Source: Acidithrix ferrooxidans
GTDB taxonomy: Bacteria; Actinomycetota; Acidimicrobiia; Acidimicrobiales; Acidimicrobiaceae
DNA length: 64,000 bases
Assembly (NCBI RefSeq): GCF_000949295.1
Contig: NZ_JXYS01000018.1
Coordinates: 1-64,000, forward strand
Reading direction: 5' to 3'
The notes under the pieces were generated by a model that did not search any database, was not told the DNA's origin, and was given only the letters and a program-made list of their open reading frames with translations. The position numbers and the translations under genes are program-made. How positions within the stretch are numbered: position 1 is the stretch's first letter; each line of letters begins with the position of its first letter. Below are positions 1 to 7,998 of this stretch, in pieces.

Positions 1-223
1 GGGCGTGTAATGGACGGTCTTGGCGAGGTATCGAGTTGAGAAACCCTTGAATGTCGTACTTATTAGGAGAGCGCTTGGCTTTCCATTCGCCATGGACCCA
101 ATTGACCGCTTGGTTCCATAACAATGCTGCCCTATGGCACGAGTCATGGGCTAGACGATAAGAGGCCCCTGTCAGAGTGACGGACACGATAGCTGTTGTA
201 TACTCTGCGCTTTTACTAGCCAT
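1..223 (-). CDS. tnpB: TnpB-like protein of an IS200/IS605-family element, N-terminal part (runs off window)
   Basis: Reading the minus strand from an ATG at 223 gives about 74 codons without a stop, up to the window edge. The product reads MASKSAEYTT at the start, then a stretch with LLWNQAVNWVHGEWKAK and IQGFLNSIPRQDRPLHA, the style of the N-terminal region of actinobacterial TnpB/OrfB proteins (RNA-guided nuclease family of IS605 elements). The conserved RuvC-like and zinc-finger parts would lie outside the window. It is divergent from the tnpA remnant starting at 224, the usual arrangement in IS605-type elements. Whether it is intact cannot be seen here. Family assignment rests on a short stretch and memory of the family. 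Confidence 0.55.
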   Translation of the reverse strand, partial: MASKSAEYTTAIVSVTLTGASYRLAHDSCHRAALLWNQAVNWVHGEWKAKRSPNKYDIQGFLNSIPRQDRPLHA

Positions 224-763
224 TTGATAACTAATATAGCATTATCTACTAAGGACTATATTTCACTACATGACGATGATTGGCGCAATGGAAGGCATGT
301 GGTATATCAATTACATGCACACATCGTCTTGGTACCTAAATATCGACGTAATGTCATGACCGAGAGAGTTAGTGACGAGATCAGATCTGCGATTCTTGAG
401 GTGTGTACTCGTTTCGATTCCACCCTTGATGCTTTTGAGACAGACGGCGATCATGCCCACCTACTGATCACCAACGCAGCTACTGATCACCTACCCACCT
501 ACTGATCACCTACCCACCTACTGATCACCAACGCAGCTAAAGTTGCCCTGTCGAGACTGGTGATGTCCATGAAGACACTTATCGCCATGAGAGTAAGGGC
601 AAAGAACTGGCCGGAAGTCCGAGAGGCTTTGTGGGGGGAGCACTTTTGGTCGCCCTCCTAGTCGATAGTGTCTTGTGGTGGAGCCCCATTAGAGGAAGTG
701 AAGAAGTACATAGAAAACCAGAAACTCCCAAGAGGTAAATCAGGTAGACCGAGAAAGAATTAG
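224..763 (+). pseudogene. tnpA: Broken IS200/IS605 Y1 transposase TnpA
   Basis: One reading frame carries a recognisable Y1 (HUH single-strand) transposase from a TTG at 224 to the TAG at 761-763. Visible are HVVYQLHAHIVLVPKYRR near the N-terminus, the HUH metal motif as GDHAHLL, then LWGEHFWSPS, GGAPLEEVKKYIENQ with the catalytic tyrosine, and a basic C-terminus. The frame is never lost but two in-frame stops break it: TGA at 503-505, brought in by an expansion of a 19-bp repeat, and TAG at 659-661, where family members have the Tyr of SPSY. Removing the 57-bp expansion and the TAG restores a full-length protein of normal size. Inactive unless both stops are read through. Confidence 0.85.
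461..536 (+). repeat. Four tandem 19-bp units inside the tnpA remnant
   Basis: Units at 461-479, 480-498, 499-517 and 518-536 all begin CTACTGATCACC. The outer two end AACGCAG, the inner two end TACCCAC. The net addition relative to one unit is 57 bp (19 codons), so the frame survives, but a TGA is introduced at 503-505. This looks like slippage or unequal exchange in a decaying element. Confidence 0.9.
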
Positions 764-853
764 GTCGCTTGACCCCTCCCTCACGGAAACCGATTGCGCT
801 CCCGTTGGTTCAGACTTCTCCGTTAGGTCGGGCACAACTTCTAAATCGGTAGC

Positions 854-1987
854 CTATCTTTGAAGCGACCTCCCCTTCCATGAAACCTCGCCCCCAAAGA
901 TCACCTTGAAACCCGAGCGCACCAATACCCAGAGAAAGACGAAAAGAGCAATCGGATAAAGGAAAAAGAGCACCGATGAATACCTACCTATTTCACGACT
1001 TGCAATCCAAACCGTTACGGCCCCAAAGAGGTATCCCCCGATTGCGATAAAAAAGCCCTGGCGACCAGAGGAGAAAAACAATTGTGGAATCGGATAGAGC
1101 CACATCGTAATAACAACAAAAGTTGCTAAAAATGATAGTCCGGCGACACTCCTTGCTCCTTTGGCGAAGTTCTTTGTGAACCCCGCCACCATAGAGCTAA
1201 AACCATCTGGATACATCCTAAACCAAGCCACTTTTCTAGAGGATGTAACCCCGATGGCCAAACCAGCCTCTTGATAAAGTTGCGCTAGGGCTACATCTTC
1301 AACTATTTGGTCATGGACCTCGGCATGTCCACCACTTTTGCTATAGCTCTCTCGAGTGGTAATAAGTACTGGACCAAAGATCGCCTTGGGCCGCTTTGAT
1401 TTGAAAAATGAGATCGCCCCGGAGGATAAAAGGGCGACCAAATTGAAAAAGAGAGCAAAGGATTCACCCAAGGTGAAACAGAAATGAAACGGTTGGACCG
1501 AATAAAGGTCGACCTTCGCCTCAACAACATCGCTAATTAACCTAAGGACTCCGCTTTGAATCCTAACATCGGCATCTAAAAATACCATTATCGGATTGCT
1601 CGTCGCCTCAGAGCCGAGGTGGCAAGCGAAGTTTTTACCGATCCAACTCGGTGGAAGTTCTGTCGATGAAATTACCTTCGCCCCCTTTGCGCTTGCGATA
1701 GTCGCCGTACCATCCGACGAATCATCATCGACCACCAAGACCTCAAAGGATGAAAAATGTCTTGCAAGATCAGCGCTGCGAATCGCATCAAGACAGTCGC
1801 CAATACTTTTTTCTTCATTACGAGCAGGAATGATTATAGAGATACCCAACTCACCTAGGGCAAAAAGTGATCCGGAATCCAAATCATCACTCTGGCCCTT
1901 TCCAGCGAATAGAGACCTACCCCCTAAGAAAAAAAGCGCCAATAGGCCCAGAGGGTAAATTAGAGACAGGTGAAAGGCCACCATCAA
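854..1987 (-). CDS. Membrane-anchored family 2 glycosyltransferase, CrtQ-like
   Basis: 377 residues. A hydrophobic N-terminal segment (about residues 5-25) is followed by a GT2 catalytic domain: IIIPARNEE, LVVDDDSSDGT and FLDADVRI (the DXD-type metal/nucleotide site), then an ED motif near VEDVALAQLYQEAG. The C-terminal third is strongly hydrophobic with at least two membrane segments. This layout matches the glycosyltransferases related to staphylococcal CrtQ, which glucosylate a carotenoid acid at the membrane; the true acceptor here is unknown and no other carotenoid genes are nearby. Start ATG at 1987 is followed at once by a second ATG. It stands alone, transcribed towards the broken tnpA. 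Family assignment is firm, substrate is not. Confidence 0.8.
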   Translation of the reverse strand: MMVAFHLSLIYPLGLLALFFLGGRSLFAGKGQSDDLDSGSLFALGELGISIIIPARNEEKSIGDCLDAIRSADLARHFSSFEVLVVDDDSSDGTATIASAKGAKVISSTELPPSWIGKNFACHLGSEATSNPIMVFLDADVRIQSGVLRLISDVVEAKVDLYSVQPFHFCFTLGESFALFFNLVALLSSGAISFFKSKRPKAIFGPVLITTRESYSKSGGHAEVHDQIVEDVALAQLYQEAGLAIGVTSSRKVAWFRMYPDGFSSMVAGFTKNFAKGARSVAGLSFLATFVVITMWLYPIPQLFFSSGRQGFFIAIGGYLFGAVTVWIASREIGRYSSVLFFLYPIALFVFLWVLVRSGFKVIFGGEVSWKGRSLQR

Positions 1988-2625
1988 AACCTTAGCTACT
2001 ATTCAGTTCAAGTAGCCATCCGCAATTGAAAAGCACGGTTGAGAACACAATTGAAGAGATCCATCTAAAACTTCTACCGAAACCACGTCGAATGGCGAAC
2101 CGCCAAAATGGAGACTTTAACCTCAAGGAGACAAGGCTTCGAAAGCAAAATACTTCCTGAGCAGATTGTAAGGAAGACGTGGCTCGAAAATTTAGATCGA
2201 GAGCTCAAATTTAAAAAATTCAGAACTATCATATCTACACCTTCAAGGTGATCACATAAAACCTTAGGGAAATCTAAGAATCTAGCCCAGTAGGGTTGCA
2301 ACCAAGGCCAAAGAAAGCTCATCCAAGCCATAGATGTGAAAGCTACAAATCACCTACCGAATTCACCGACCCAAGGGATCGATCCTTTGATGGGCCAAAA
2401 TCTTTCGAATGGCCCCCATCAAGGTCTTACTTACCATATGAAGCTAAAATGCCAAAGGTTAACAATTTAGCAAAGGACTAATTCACGAAATATTCAGCCC
2501 TGGGTACCTTTGGATATAACCCCAATTAATTCACACCAAATAGAAAATAGGTACAGAAGAGGAATCGGCAATTATGTCGTCTACCTAGAGAAGTAGTTTT
2601 ACAGAAATCGAAAGGTGATCATACC
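1988..2625. other. Intergenic region without a supported gene
   Basis: About 640 bp between divergent genes. Short open frames here on both strands have no family likeness and no ribosome binding site. The stretch must hold promoters for the glycosyltransferase (leftward) and the ABC transporter (rightward), but I see no convincing -35/-10 pair. A ribosome binding site for the next gene lies at 2611-2617. Confidence 0.5.
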
Positions 2626-3768
2626 TTGACATCCATAATGCTGGAATCACTGACTAAATCCTACGGAAAGGCCGGAACGGCTGTCGTAGATGGGATCAAC
2701 CTTGAAATTGAAAACGGTGAATTCGTCGTCCTCCTAGGGCCATCTGGCTGTGGCAAAACCACAACTCTCCGAATGATCGCAGGTCTCGAGAAGATAACCT
2801 CAGGGAGCATCAAATTTGGCGACAAAGTGATGAATGATATCCCTGGTGATCGACGCAACGTTGGCATGGTCTTTCAGAACTACGCCCTCTATCCACATAT
2901 GTCGGTCTTTGAGAACCTTGCATTTGGCCTAAGATCTCGAGGAACCACAAAGGTCGAGGCTGCAATTCGCGTGGATGAAGTTCTTGAGATGCTCGAACTA
3001 AGCGCGATGAAACGACGCAAGCCCAGGGAGCTATCGGGTGGTCAACGCCAACGGGTCGCTCTTGGTAGGGCCCTGGTGGGTAGACCTTCGGTCTTTTTGA
3101 TGGACGAACCTCTCTCTAATTTAGATGCAAATCTCAGAGAGCAGATGCGAATCGAGATAGGCAAACTCCATCACTCACTTGGCATCACAACAATATATGT
3201 AACCCATGATCAAGGCGAAGCCCTGACCCTGGCTGACCGCATCGTCGTCATGCACAATGGAACCATAAAGCAAGTTGCAAAACCAAGAGAGATCTACAAC
3301 TCCCCGGCCGACTCGTTCGTGGCAAAATTTATTGGCTCCCCAGGAATGAACTTGACTGAGGTTGAACTGCGTACCGATGGCGATCGCATTAGGGGCGGAG
3401 AGGCTATATCGCTTCCCAGAGAGGCAGCCCGAGTAGTAGGCTCACACCTAAATAAAAAGGTCCTACTCGGGATACGACCAGAGCTACTCTCTCTAGTCGG
3501 CGACGAAAACGACGCAAAAATCGTAGGCGAAATCCAATTGGTAGAACAAATGGGAAGCCAACTGCAAACCTATTTCAAAATAGAGGGTCCCAGCAGTAGC
3601 CAAAACTTTATTGCTAAGCTTCCCCCAGATTCCACCCCACGAATCGGTGAAAAGATAGCCCTCTTCGCGCGCCCTAGCGACCTACGCTTCTTCGACGCCC
3701 TTAGTGGAAACGCTTTAGATCGATTGCTTGATATAGATGAAGTCAAGGCAGAGTCACTAGTTGGATAG
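2626..3768 (+). CDS. Carbohydrate ABC transporter ATP-binding protein (UgpC/MsmK/MalK type)
   Basis: 380 residues, the normal size for CUT1-family sugar importer ATPases. Motifs in order: Walker A GPSGCGKTT (about residues 40-48), signature LSGGQRQR, Walker B VFLMDEPLSNLD, the switch histidine in YVTHD, then a C-terminal TOBE/regulatory region with LLGIRPE. It would power uptake through the two permeases that follow. A TTG start at 2626 is chosen because AAAGGTG at 2611-2617 sits 8 bases upstream; an ATG at 2638 is in frame but badly spaced. First gene of a six-gene run (ATPase, permease, permease, binding protein, response regulator, kinase). This ATPase class is often shared between several importers. 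Confidence 0.93.
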   Translation: MTSIMLESLTKSYGKAGTAVVDGINLEIENGEFVVLLGPSGCGKTTTLRMIAGLEKITSGSIKFGDKVMNDIPGDRRNVGMVFQNYALYPHMSVFENLAFGLRSRGTTKVEAAIRVDEVLEMLELSAMKRRKPRELSGGQRQRVALGRALVGRPSVFLMDEPLSNLDANLREQMRIEIGKLHHSLGITTIYVTHDQGEALTLADRIVVMHNGTIKQVAKPREIYNSPADSFVAKFIGSPGMNLTEVELRTDGDRIRGGEAISLPREAARVVGSHLNKKVLLGIRPELLSLVGDENDAKIVGEIQLVEQMGSQLQTYFKIEGPSSSQNFIAKLPPDSTPRIGEKIALFARPSDLRFFDALSGNALDRLLDIDEVKAESLVG

Positions 3769-3837
3769 AACAATGACCACAAAAAGTGCAAATCCAATCG
3801 AGATGAAATCAATTCCAGAAAGCGTGTCTAAATCGAA

Positions 3838-4836
3838 ATGGCTCTAAAGATCTCCAACAGACCAACTACCCTTCCAGGGGTAGACCTAAAGCTAGAAGCT
3901 ACTAAACCTCGTAGATTCGAACGTCAGCGAGATATGGCACTGATGGTTAAGGAGAAGCTCGTTGGCTATGGCTTGATCCTTCCTGCTGGTGCAGTCTTTC
4001 TGGTCTTTTTCTATATACCTGCAGCCTATCTGTTGGTCATAAGCTTCTTCCACTGGGGCATACTTTCACCTACGGCAAATTTCGTCGGCCTCAAAAACTT
4101 TAGAATCCTATTTCACCAGCCGTTATTTTGGCGATCTCTTGTCAATTCTGCCTATTACACACTGGTAATGATTCCTGCCACGACCCTATTGTCACTAGCG
4201 GTCGCAATGTTGCTTAGAGATGGTATGCAATCCAAGCGAGGTGGCATCTGGCGAGCTGCCGTCTTTCTGCCTCACGTTACCCCTGTAGTAGCCACTTCGA
4301 TCATATGGGTTTGGGTCTTTAATCCACACTTTGGCCTGGCAAACTACGTACTAAGCCTACTTCATCTTCCGGCACTCGGATGGCTCGAAAGTACCACTTG
4401 GGCACTACCAGCCGTCATGATAGATTCCCTGTGGCACTCTCTTGGACTATACGTAATCATCTTTCTGGCTGGGCTATCTAGGGTTCCCCGTGAACTTATA
4501 GAGGTCGCAACTCTAGACGGAGCGAAGAAATATAGGATCTTTCGGCGAGTCATATGGCCACTGATCTCACCTACTACCTTCTTTGTGGTCATTCTTTCAA
4601 CTGTAAATACTTGGCAAGCATTCTCCCAGATCTACACGATGACCGGCGGTGCACACGGAGGAGCTGGTGGTCCAGCATTCTCAACTACGACTGATGCAGT
4701 ATTGATCTTTCAAACGGCCTTTACCTATCTCCACTTCAGTCTGGCGGCGGCGATGAGCTTCATCTTGTTCTTCATAATCCTCACACTTACAATGGTCCAG
4801 AAGTGGATCTCAGATCGAATCGTCTTCTACCGATGA
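3838..4836 (+). CDS. Sugar ABC transporter permease (UgpA/MalF type)
   Basis: 332 residues with six predicted membrane helices after a polar N-terminal arm of about 45 residues. The cytoplasmic EAA loop reads ELIEVATLDGAKKYRIFRRVIWPLI in two parts, with the family glycine in LDGA. Such subunits pair with a UgpE/MalG partner to form the channel of a CUT1 carbohydrate importer. Another ATG at codon 33 (MALMVKEKLVGYGL) would also give a plausible protein. The 69-bp gap after the ATPase gene holds a tiny 24-codon frame at 3773 which I do not call. It overlaps the next permease by 4 bases. Confidence 0.92.
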   Translation: MALKISNRPTTLPGVDLKLEATKPRRFERQRDMALMVKEKLVGYGLILPAGAVFLVFFYIPAAYLLVISFFHWGILSPTANFVGLKNFRILFHQPLFWRSLVNSAYYTLVMIPATTLLSLAVAMLLRDGMQSKRGGIWRAAVFLPHVTPVVATSIIWVWVFNPHFGLANYVLSLLHLPALGWLESTTWALPAVMIDSLWHSLGLYVIIFLAGLSRVPRELIEVATLDGAKKYRIFRRVIWPLISPTTFFVVILSTVNTWQAFSQIYTMTGGAHGGAGGPAFSTTTDAVLIFQTAFTYLHFSLAAAMSFILFFIILTLTMVQKWISDRIVFYR

Positions 4837-5666
4837 AAGCTACCGCTATGACCCCTGGACGCATTGTCAATCGAATCTTCGTGGTTCTTGTAAGTTGTAT
4901 ATTTGCATTTCCACTTTATTGGATGGTGGTAACAGCATTCAATACCCATGGGGGAGTATTTTCGATACCACCTCGGCTAACGCCAGCGATGCACACCGGC
5001 GCATTTAGCTACGTCGTCACCCATACGAATTGGCTTCACTACATTGCCAATACCGTCTTAATCGCCGGATCGACCGTCCTGTTAGTCCTGATCACCTCGG
5101 CAATGGCTGGTTACGCACTCTCTGAAATCAAATTTCGAGGATCATCGGTCTTTTTCATAATGATCGTAGGCGTAATGATGCTCCCAACCCAAGCCCTTTT
5201 GATTCCACAATATTCAATAGCGCTCCATCTACACCTCCTCAACACCTACATAATTCAGATCATACCATTTGCGGCATCCACCTTTGGAGTCTTTCTGTTT
5301 AGGCAATTTTTCAAGAGCCTTCCCAGGGAGTATTGGGAAGCAGCCCGATTGGAAGGCGTTGGACATCTAAGGTACATTATCAAGGTGGCAGTGCCCTTGG
5401 CCAAACCAGCGGTACTAACCGTGGCCCTTCTAACCTTCATCTCCTCATGGAACCAATTTCAATGGCCCCTAATTATGACCACTTCACATTCTGTTCAACC
5501 TATCGAAGTGGCATTGAGCCATTACATGCAAACGTTCGAGGCAAACTGGAGAAAATTGACCTCAGCGGCGATCTTGGCACTTACGCCGATCGTAATCCTC
5601 TTCTTCCTTCTGCAACGCCACATCGTGGCGGGGGTTGCTGGAAGAGATAGCGGGGTCAATATCTGA
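4833..5666 (+). CDS. Sugar ABC transporter permease (UgpE/MalG type)
   Basis: 277 residues from the ATG at 4833, which overlaps the previous stop as ATGA, a typical translational-coupling arrangement; an in-frame GTG at 4803 would overlap more and is less likely. Six membrane helices; the EAA loop is YWEAARLEGVGHLRYIIKVAVPL in parts, with FRQFFKSLP just before, as in MalG-type subunits. Partner of the preceding permease in a heterodimeric CUT1 importer. After its stop there is a 173-bp gap with a strong inverted repeat before the binding-protein gene. Confidence 0.92.
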   Translation: MKATAMTPGRIVNRIFVVLVSCIFAFPLYWMVVTAFNTHGGVFSIPPRLTPAMHTGAFSYVVTHTNWLHYIANTVLIAGSTVLLVLITSAMAGYALSEIKFRGSSVFFIMIVGVMMLPTQALLIPQYSIALHLHLLNTYIIQIIPFAASTFGVFLFRQFFKSLPREYWEAARLEGVGHLRYIIKVAVPLAKPAVLTVALLTFISSWNQFQWPLIMTTSHSVQPIEVALSHYMQTFEANWRKLTSAAILALTPIVILFFLLQRHIVAGVAGRDSGVNI

Positions 5667-5761
5667 CCCCTATTCGAATACACCTCTAGCTCCGACCATA
5701 CCCCTTGTGTAATCAAGAGATCCAAGGAGCTGGCGGCAGTGCGAATTTACCACCCAAAAAA

Positions 5762-5796
5762 AGATGGCCATCGACTCCGAACGTCGACGACCATCT
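5762..5796 (+). promoter_or_regulatory. Inverted repeat (hairpin) between permease and binding-protein genes
   Basis: Arms of 14 bases at 5762-5775 and 5783-5796, 12 of 14 paired, around a 7-base loop. On the plus strand no T-run follows. A run of seven A lies directly before the left arm, so read on the minus strand it resembles an intrinsic terminator. In the plus operon it could stabilise or separate the upstream transcript from the binding-protein message, or be an operator. Structure is seen, role is inferred. Confidence 0.55.
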
Positions 5797-5839
5797 ACAA
5801 AACAACTACTAAGACATAGTCGAAAGGTTAATTCTAACA

Positions 5840-7222
5840 ATGCAAGCTTCGCAAAGAGCCAAAAAATCTAAAGTTGATCCAAATTCCATCCAATCTTCCA
5901 TGGCTACCTGGAATTTCGCGAAGTCCAAGACAAGGAGGAATCTACTCGGCTCTGCAGCTGCGGCAGCAATAATCCTTAGCGCATGTGGAAACTCAAGCGC
6001 ATCCGCGTCAACAGCTACTACCAAGGCCGCAACCACGGCAGCACCCGTTTCATTTTCTCTCTGGGAATCACATAATGGCGGCCCAGTTGGCGCTGCAGTC
6101 ACGGCTCTCGTCGACAAGTTCAATGCGAGCCATCCAAATATCACGGTCAAGGTAGTTGTGACGAAGGCGTCATCAAAACTTCCAGCTGCAATTGCCGCTG
6201 GAAATCCGCCAACGCTAGCTGAAATTAGCCACTACGATGGGACACTCGTAAAGGGAGGTGCCTTAGTTTCATGGAACTCCTACCTAAAGGGATCCAGTGA
6301 GCTAACCCAATCCAATGTCTTCCCATCGGTTTGGACTAATGGTTTAGTCCAAGGACAGCACTATCGAATCTTGGCTAGCGCGAAGGTCTCAGAGGTCTTC
6401 TACAATGAAACTCTCTTCCAAGCCGCCGGCATCACGACAGCGCCAACCACGTGGGCTCAACTTGCAACCGACGCTGCCAAACTAAAGAGTTCAACTGTTA
6501 TTCCAATCGGTTGGAAGGACTCCTCGGCCCATATACTTCCAGCGATTCTAAGCAACGGTGGAAGTATGCTCGCCGGCGGAAACGCCGTTGGAACGTCGGT
6601 AAATTTCAATAACGCCGCCACAACCTCAACATTTACTTACTTCAAAAATCTATACTCCTCAGGGGATCTAGTCCTTGACCATGGTACAACGCTGCGACAA
6701 GATCTGGCATCGGGCCATATGGCAATGATCGATGGCACATCAGCTGGTGAGCAAAAGCTGCTAGATGCGGTCGGTGGAAAGTTCAAGGTAGGAGCATTCG
6801 TTGAACCCGCTGGCTCAACTGGTCATGCGGCCAATCTGGTCCAAGGGCTCGGCTTTGTACTCCCAAAGGGACACAGTCCAGCACAAGACCAAGCAGCATG
6901 GACCTTTGTATCGTGGTGGCTTCAACCAGCACAGCAAGTATATTGGGATGAAAATACTGGCTTTGCTCCCGAAACCCAAACCGGCGCTAGTGCCCTTCCG
7001 GCCTCGTTTCTCTCGACCCACTCTGGACTAGCTGCATCGGTTAAAGCGATGCAGTCGCCATATACCTATGGACGCCCAGTAAGCGACCGTTACGCACAGG
7101 TCCAGGCAGAACTTGACTCAGCGTTTCAACAAGCTGTAACTGGTGGTATGACTATAAGTACTGCGATTTCTCAACTTCAAAGTCAAGGCAACTCCTATAT
7201 GAGTGGAGCAAGCGCAATTTAG
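5840..7222 (+). CDS. Extracellular sugar-binding lipoprotein of the ABC transporter
   Basis: 460 residues, family 1 solute-binding protein. The N-terminus has a long basic region, TRRNLLG (a possible Tat twin-arginine signal), a hydrophobic stretch and the lipobox LSAC with lipid-modified Cys at about residue 50. A low-complexity Ala/Ser/Thr linker follows, then the binding domain starting FSLWESHNGGP and containing KFNASHPNITVKV, as in maltose/glycerol-phosphate-binding proteins. It captures the substrate outside the membrane for the permease pair just upstream. The signal is preceded by about 30 extra residues, so the real start might be an internal ATG (MATWNF, codon 21). The response regulator gene starts 3 bases after its stop. 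The ligand cannot be told. Confidence 0.92.
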   Translation: MQASQRAKKSKVDPNSIQSSMATWNFAKSKTRRNLLGSAAAAAIILSACGNSSASASTATTKAATTAAPVSFSLWESHNGGPVGAAVTALVDKFNASHPNITVKVVVTKASSKLPAAIAAGNPPTLAEISHYDGTLVKGGALVSWNSYLKGSSELTQSNVFPSVWTNGLVQGQHYRILASAKVSEVFYNETLFQAAGITTAPTTWAQLATDAAKLKSSTVIPIGWKDSSAHILPAILSNGGSMLAGGNAVGTSVNFNNAATTSTFTYFKNLYSSGDLVLDHGTTLRQDLASGHMAMIDGTSAGEQKLLDAVGGKFKVGAFVEPAGSTGHAANLVQGLGFVLPKGHSPAQDQAAWTFVSWWLQPAQQVYWDENTGFAPETQTGASALPASFLSTHSGLAASVKAMQSPYTYGRPVSDRYAQVQAELDSAFQQAVTGGMTISTAISQLQSQGNSYMSGASAI

Positions 7223-7224
7223 CC

Positions 7225-7998
7225 ATGGAGTCTTTGGATCATATGCAAAAGGCAGTTAGTTCACCAAAGGGCGACGAGTGGATTGGTAGAGTCCTCCTGG
7301 TTGAGGACGACCTTGAACTCGCCAGTGCGCTTGCGCGTCGAATGGAACAGGAATACTATCGCGTCACGATCTCAAATAGTGGCGAGTTAGCGATACAAGA
7401 ACTAAGCAAAAATTACTTTGACATCTTGATCCTAGACATACTCCTACCAGGAATGTCAGGGCTGGAGGTCTGCAAGATTGCAGTTCAGGGCTGGCCCGAA
7501 CTAGCGATCTTGATGATCACCTCCCTCGGCGGCGTCGAAGACGTAGTCAACGGGTTAGAACTCGGCGCCGATGATTATCTGGTAAAGCCATTTGGTTTCG
7601 CGGAACTCAAAGCAAGATTGCATGCGATCCTTCGAAGGGGCGATCGCGCTAACGAAAACAAATCGTTGGCGCGATCGTCTGGCGGAAACGAAGTCGACAA
7701 ATTCGGCGACCTTGCTCTAAGTCCCATCGACCGAAGCGTTACTTATCGCGATAATACCATAATCCTACGACCACGAGAGTTCGAGATACTAGACCTATTT
7801 CTAAGGCGGCCTGGGGTCGTCCTTACACGTAGATCCGTGGAGCTGATACTACAAAACAAGGGAACTACGCTCTCCAACGCCACACTGGACTGGCACATTC
7901 ACCAGCTTCGAAGAAAACTTCAGGCCGAAACCGGTAGGCCGTTCATAAAAACGATCTACTGTGTTGGCTGGTGTCTAGATGAAAATTGGAACGACTGA
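7225..7998 (+). CDS. OmpR/PhoB-family response regulator
   Basis: 257 residues. The receiver domain has the acidic pair in LLVEDDLEL, the phospho-acceptor Asp71 in ILDILLPG, and the Lys of VKPFGFAELKARL. A linker of about 35 residues leads to a winged-helix DNA-binding domain (RPREFEILDLFL, then HIHQLRRKL). The usual GVGYRL ending is CVGWCL here. The ATG at 7225 lies 3 bases after the binding-protein stop, and the downstream kinase gene overlaps it by 20 bases, so all three are probably co-translated. Inference: it regulates this sugar transporter or related catabolic genes. An N-terminal extension of about 20 residues precedes the receiver, so a later start is possible. Confidence 0.93.
   Translation: MESLDHMQKAVSSPKGDEWIGRVLLVEDDLELASALARRMEQEYYRVTISNSGELAIQELSKNYFDILILDILLPGMSGLEVCKIAVQGWPELAILMITSLGGVEDVVNGLELGADDYLVKPFGFAELKARLHAILRRGDRANENKSLARSSGGNEVDKFGDLALSPIDRSVTYRDNTIILRPREFEILDLFLRRPGVVLTRRSVELILQNKGTTLSNATLDWHIHQLRRKLQAETGRPFIKTIYCVGWCLDENWND

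Noticed and set aside
2296-2481. 61-codon plus-strand frame
   Set aside because: No family likeness, no ribosome binding site and overlap with an unlikely minus-strand frame; treated as chance.
3773-3847. 24-codon frame (starts MTTKSANPIEM) between ATPase and permease genes
   Set aside because: Very short, overlaps the permease start in another frame, no strong signal.
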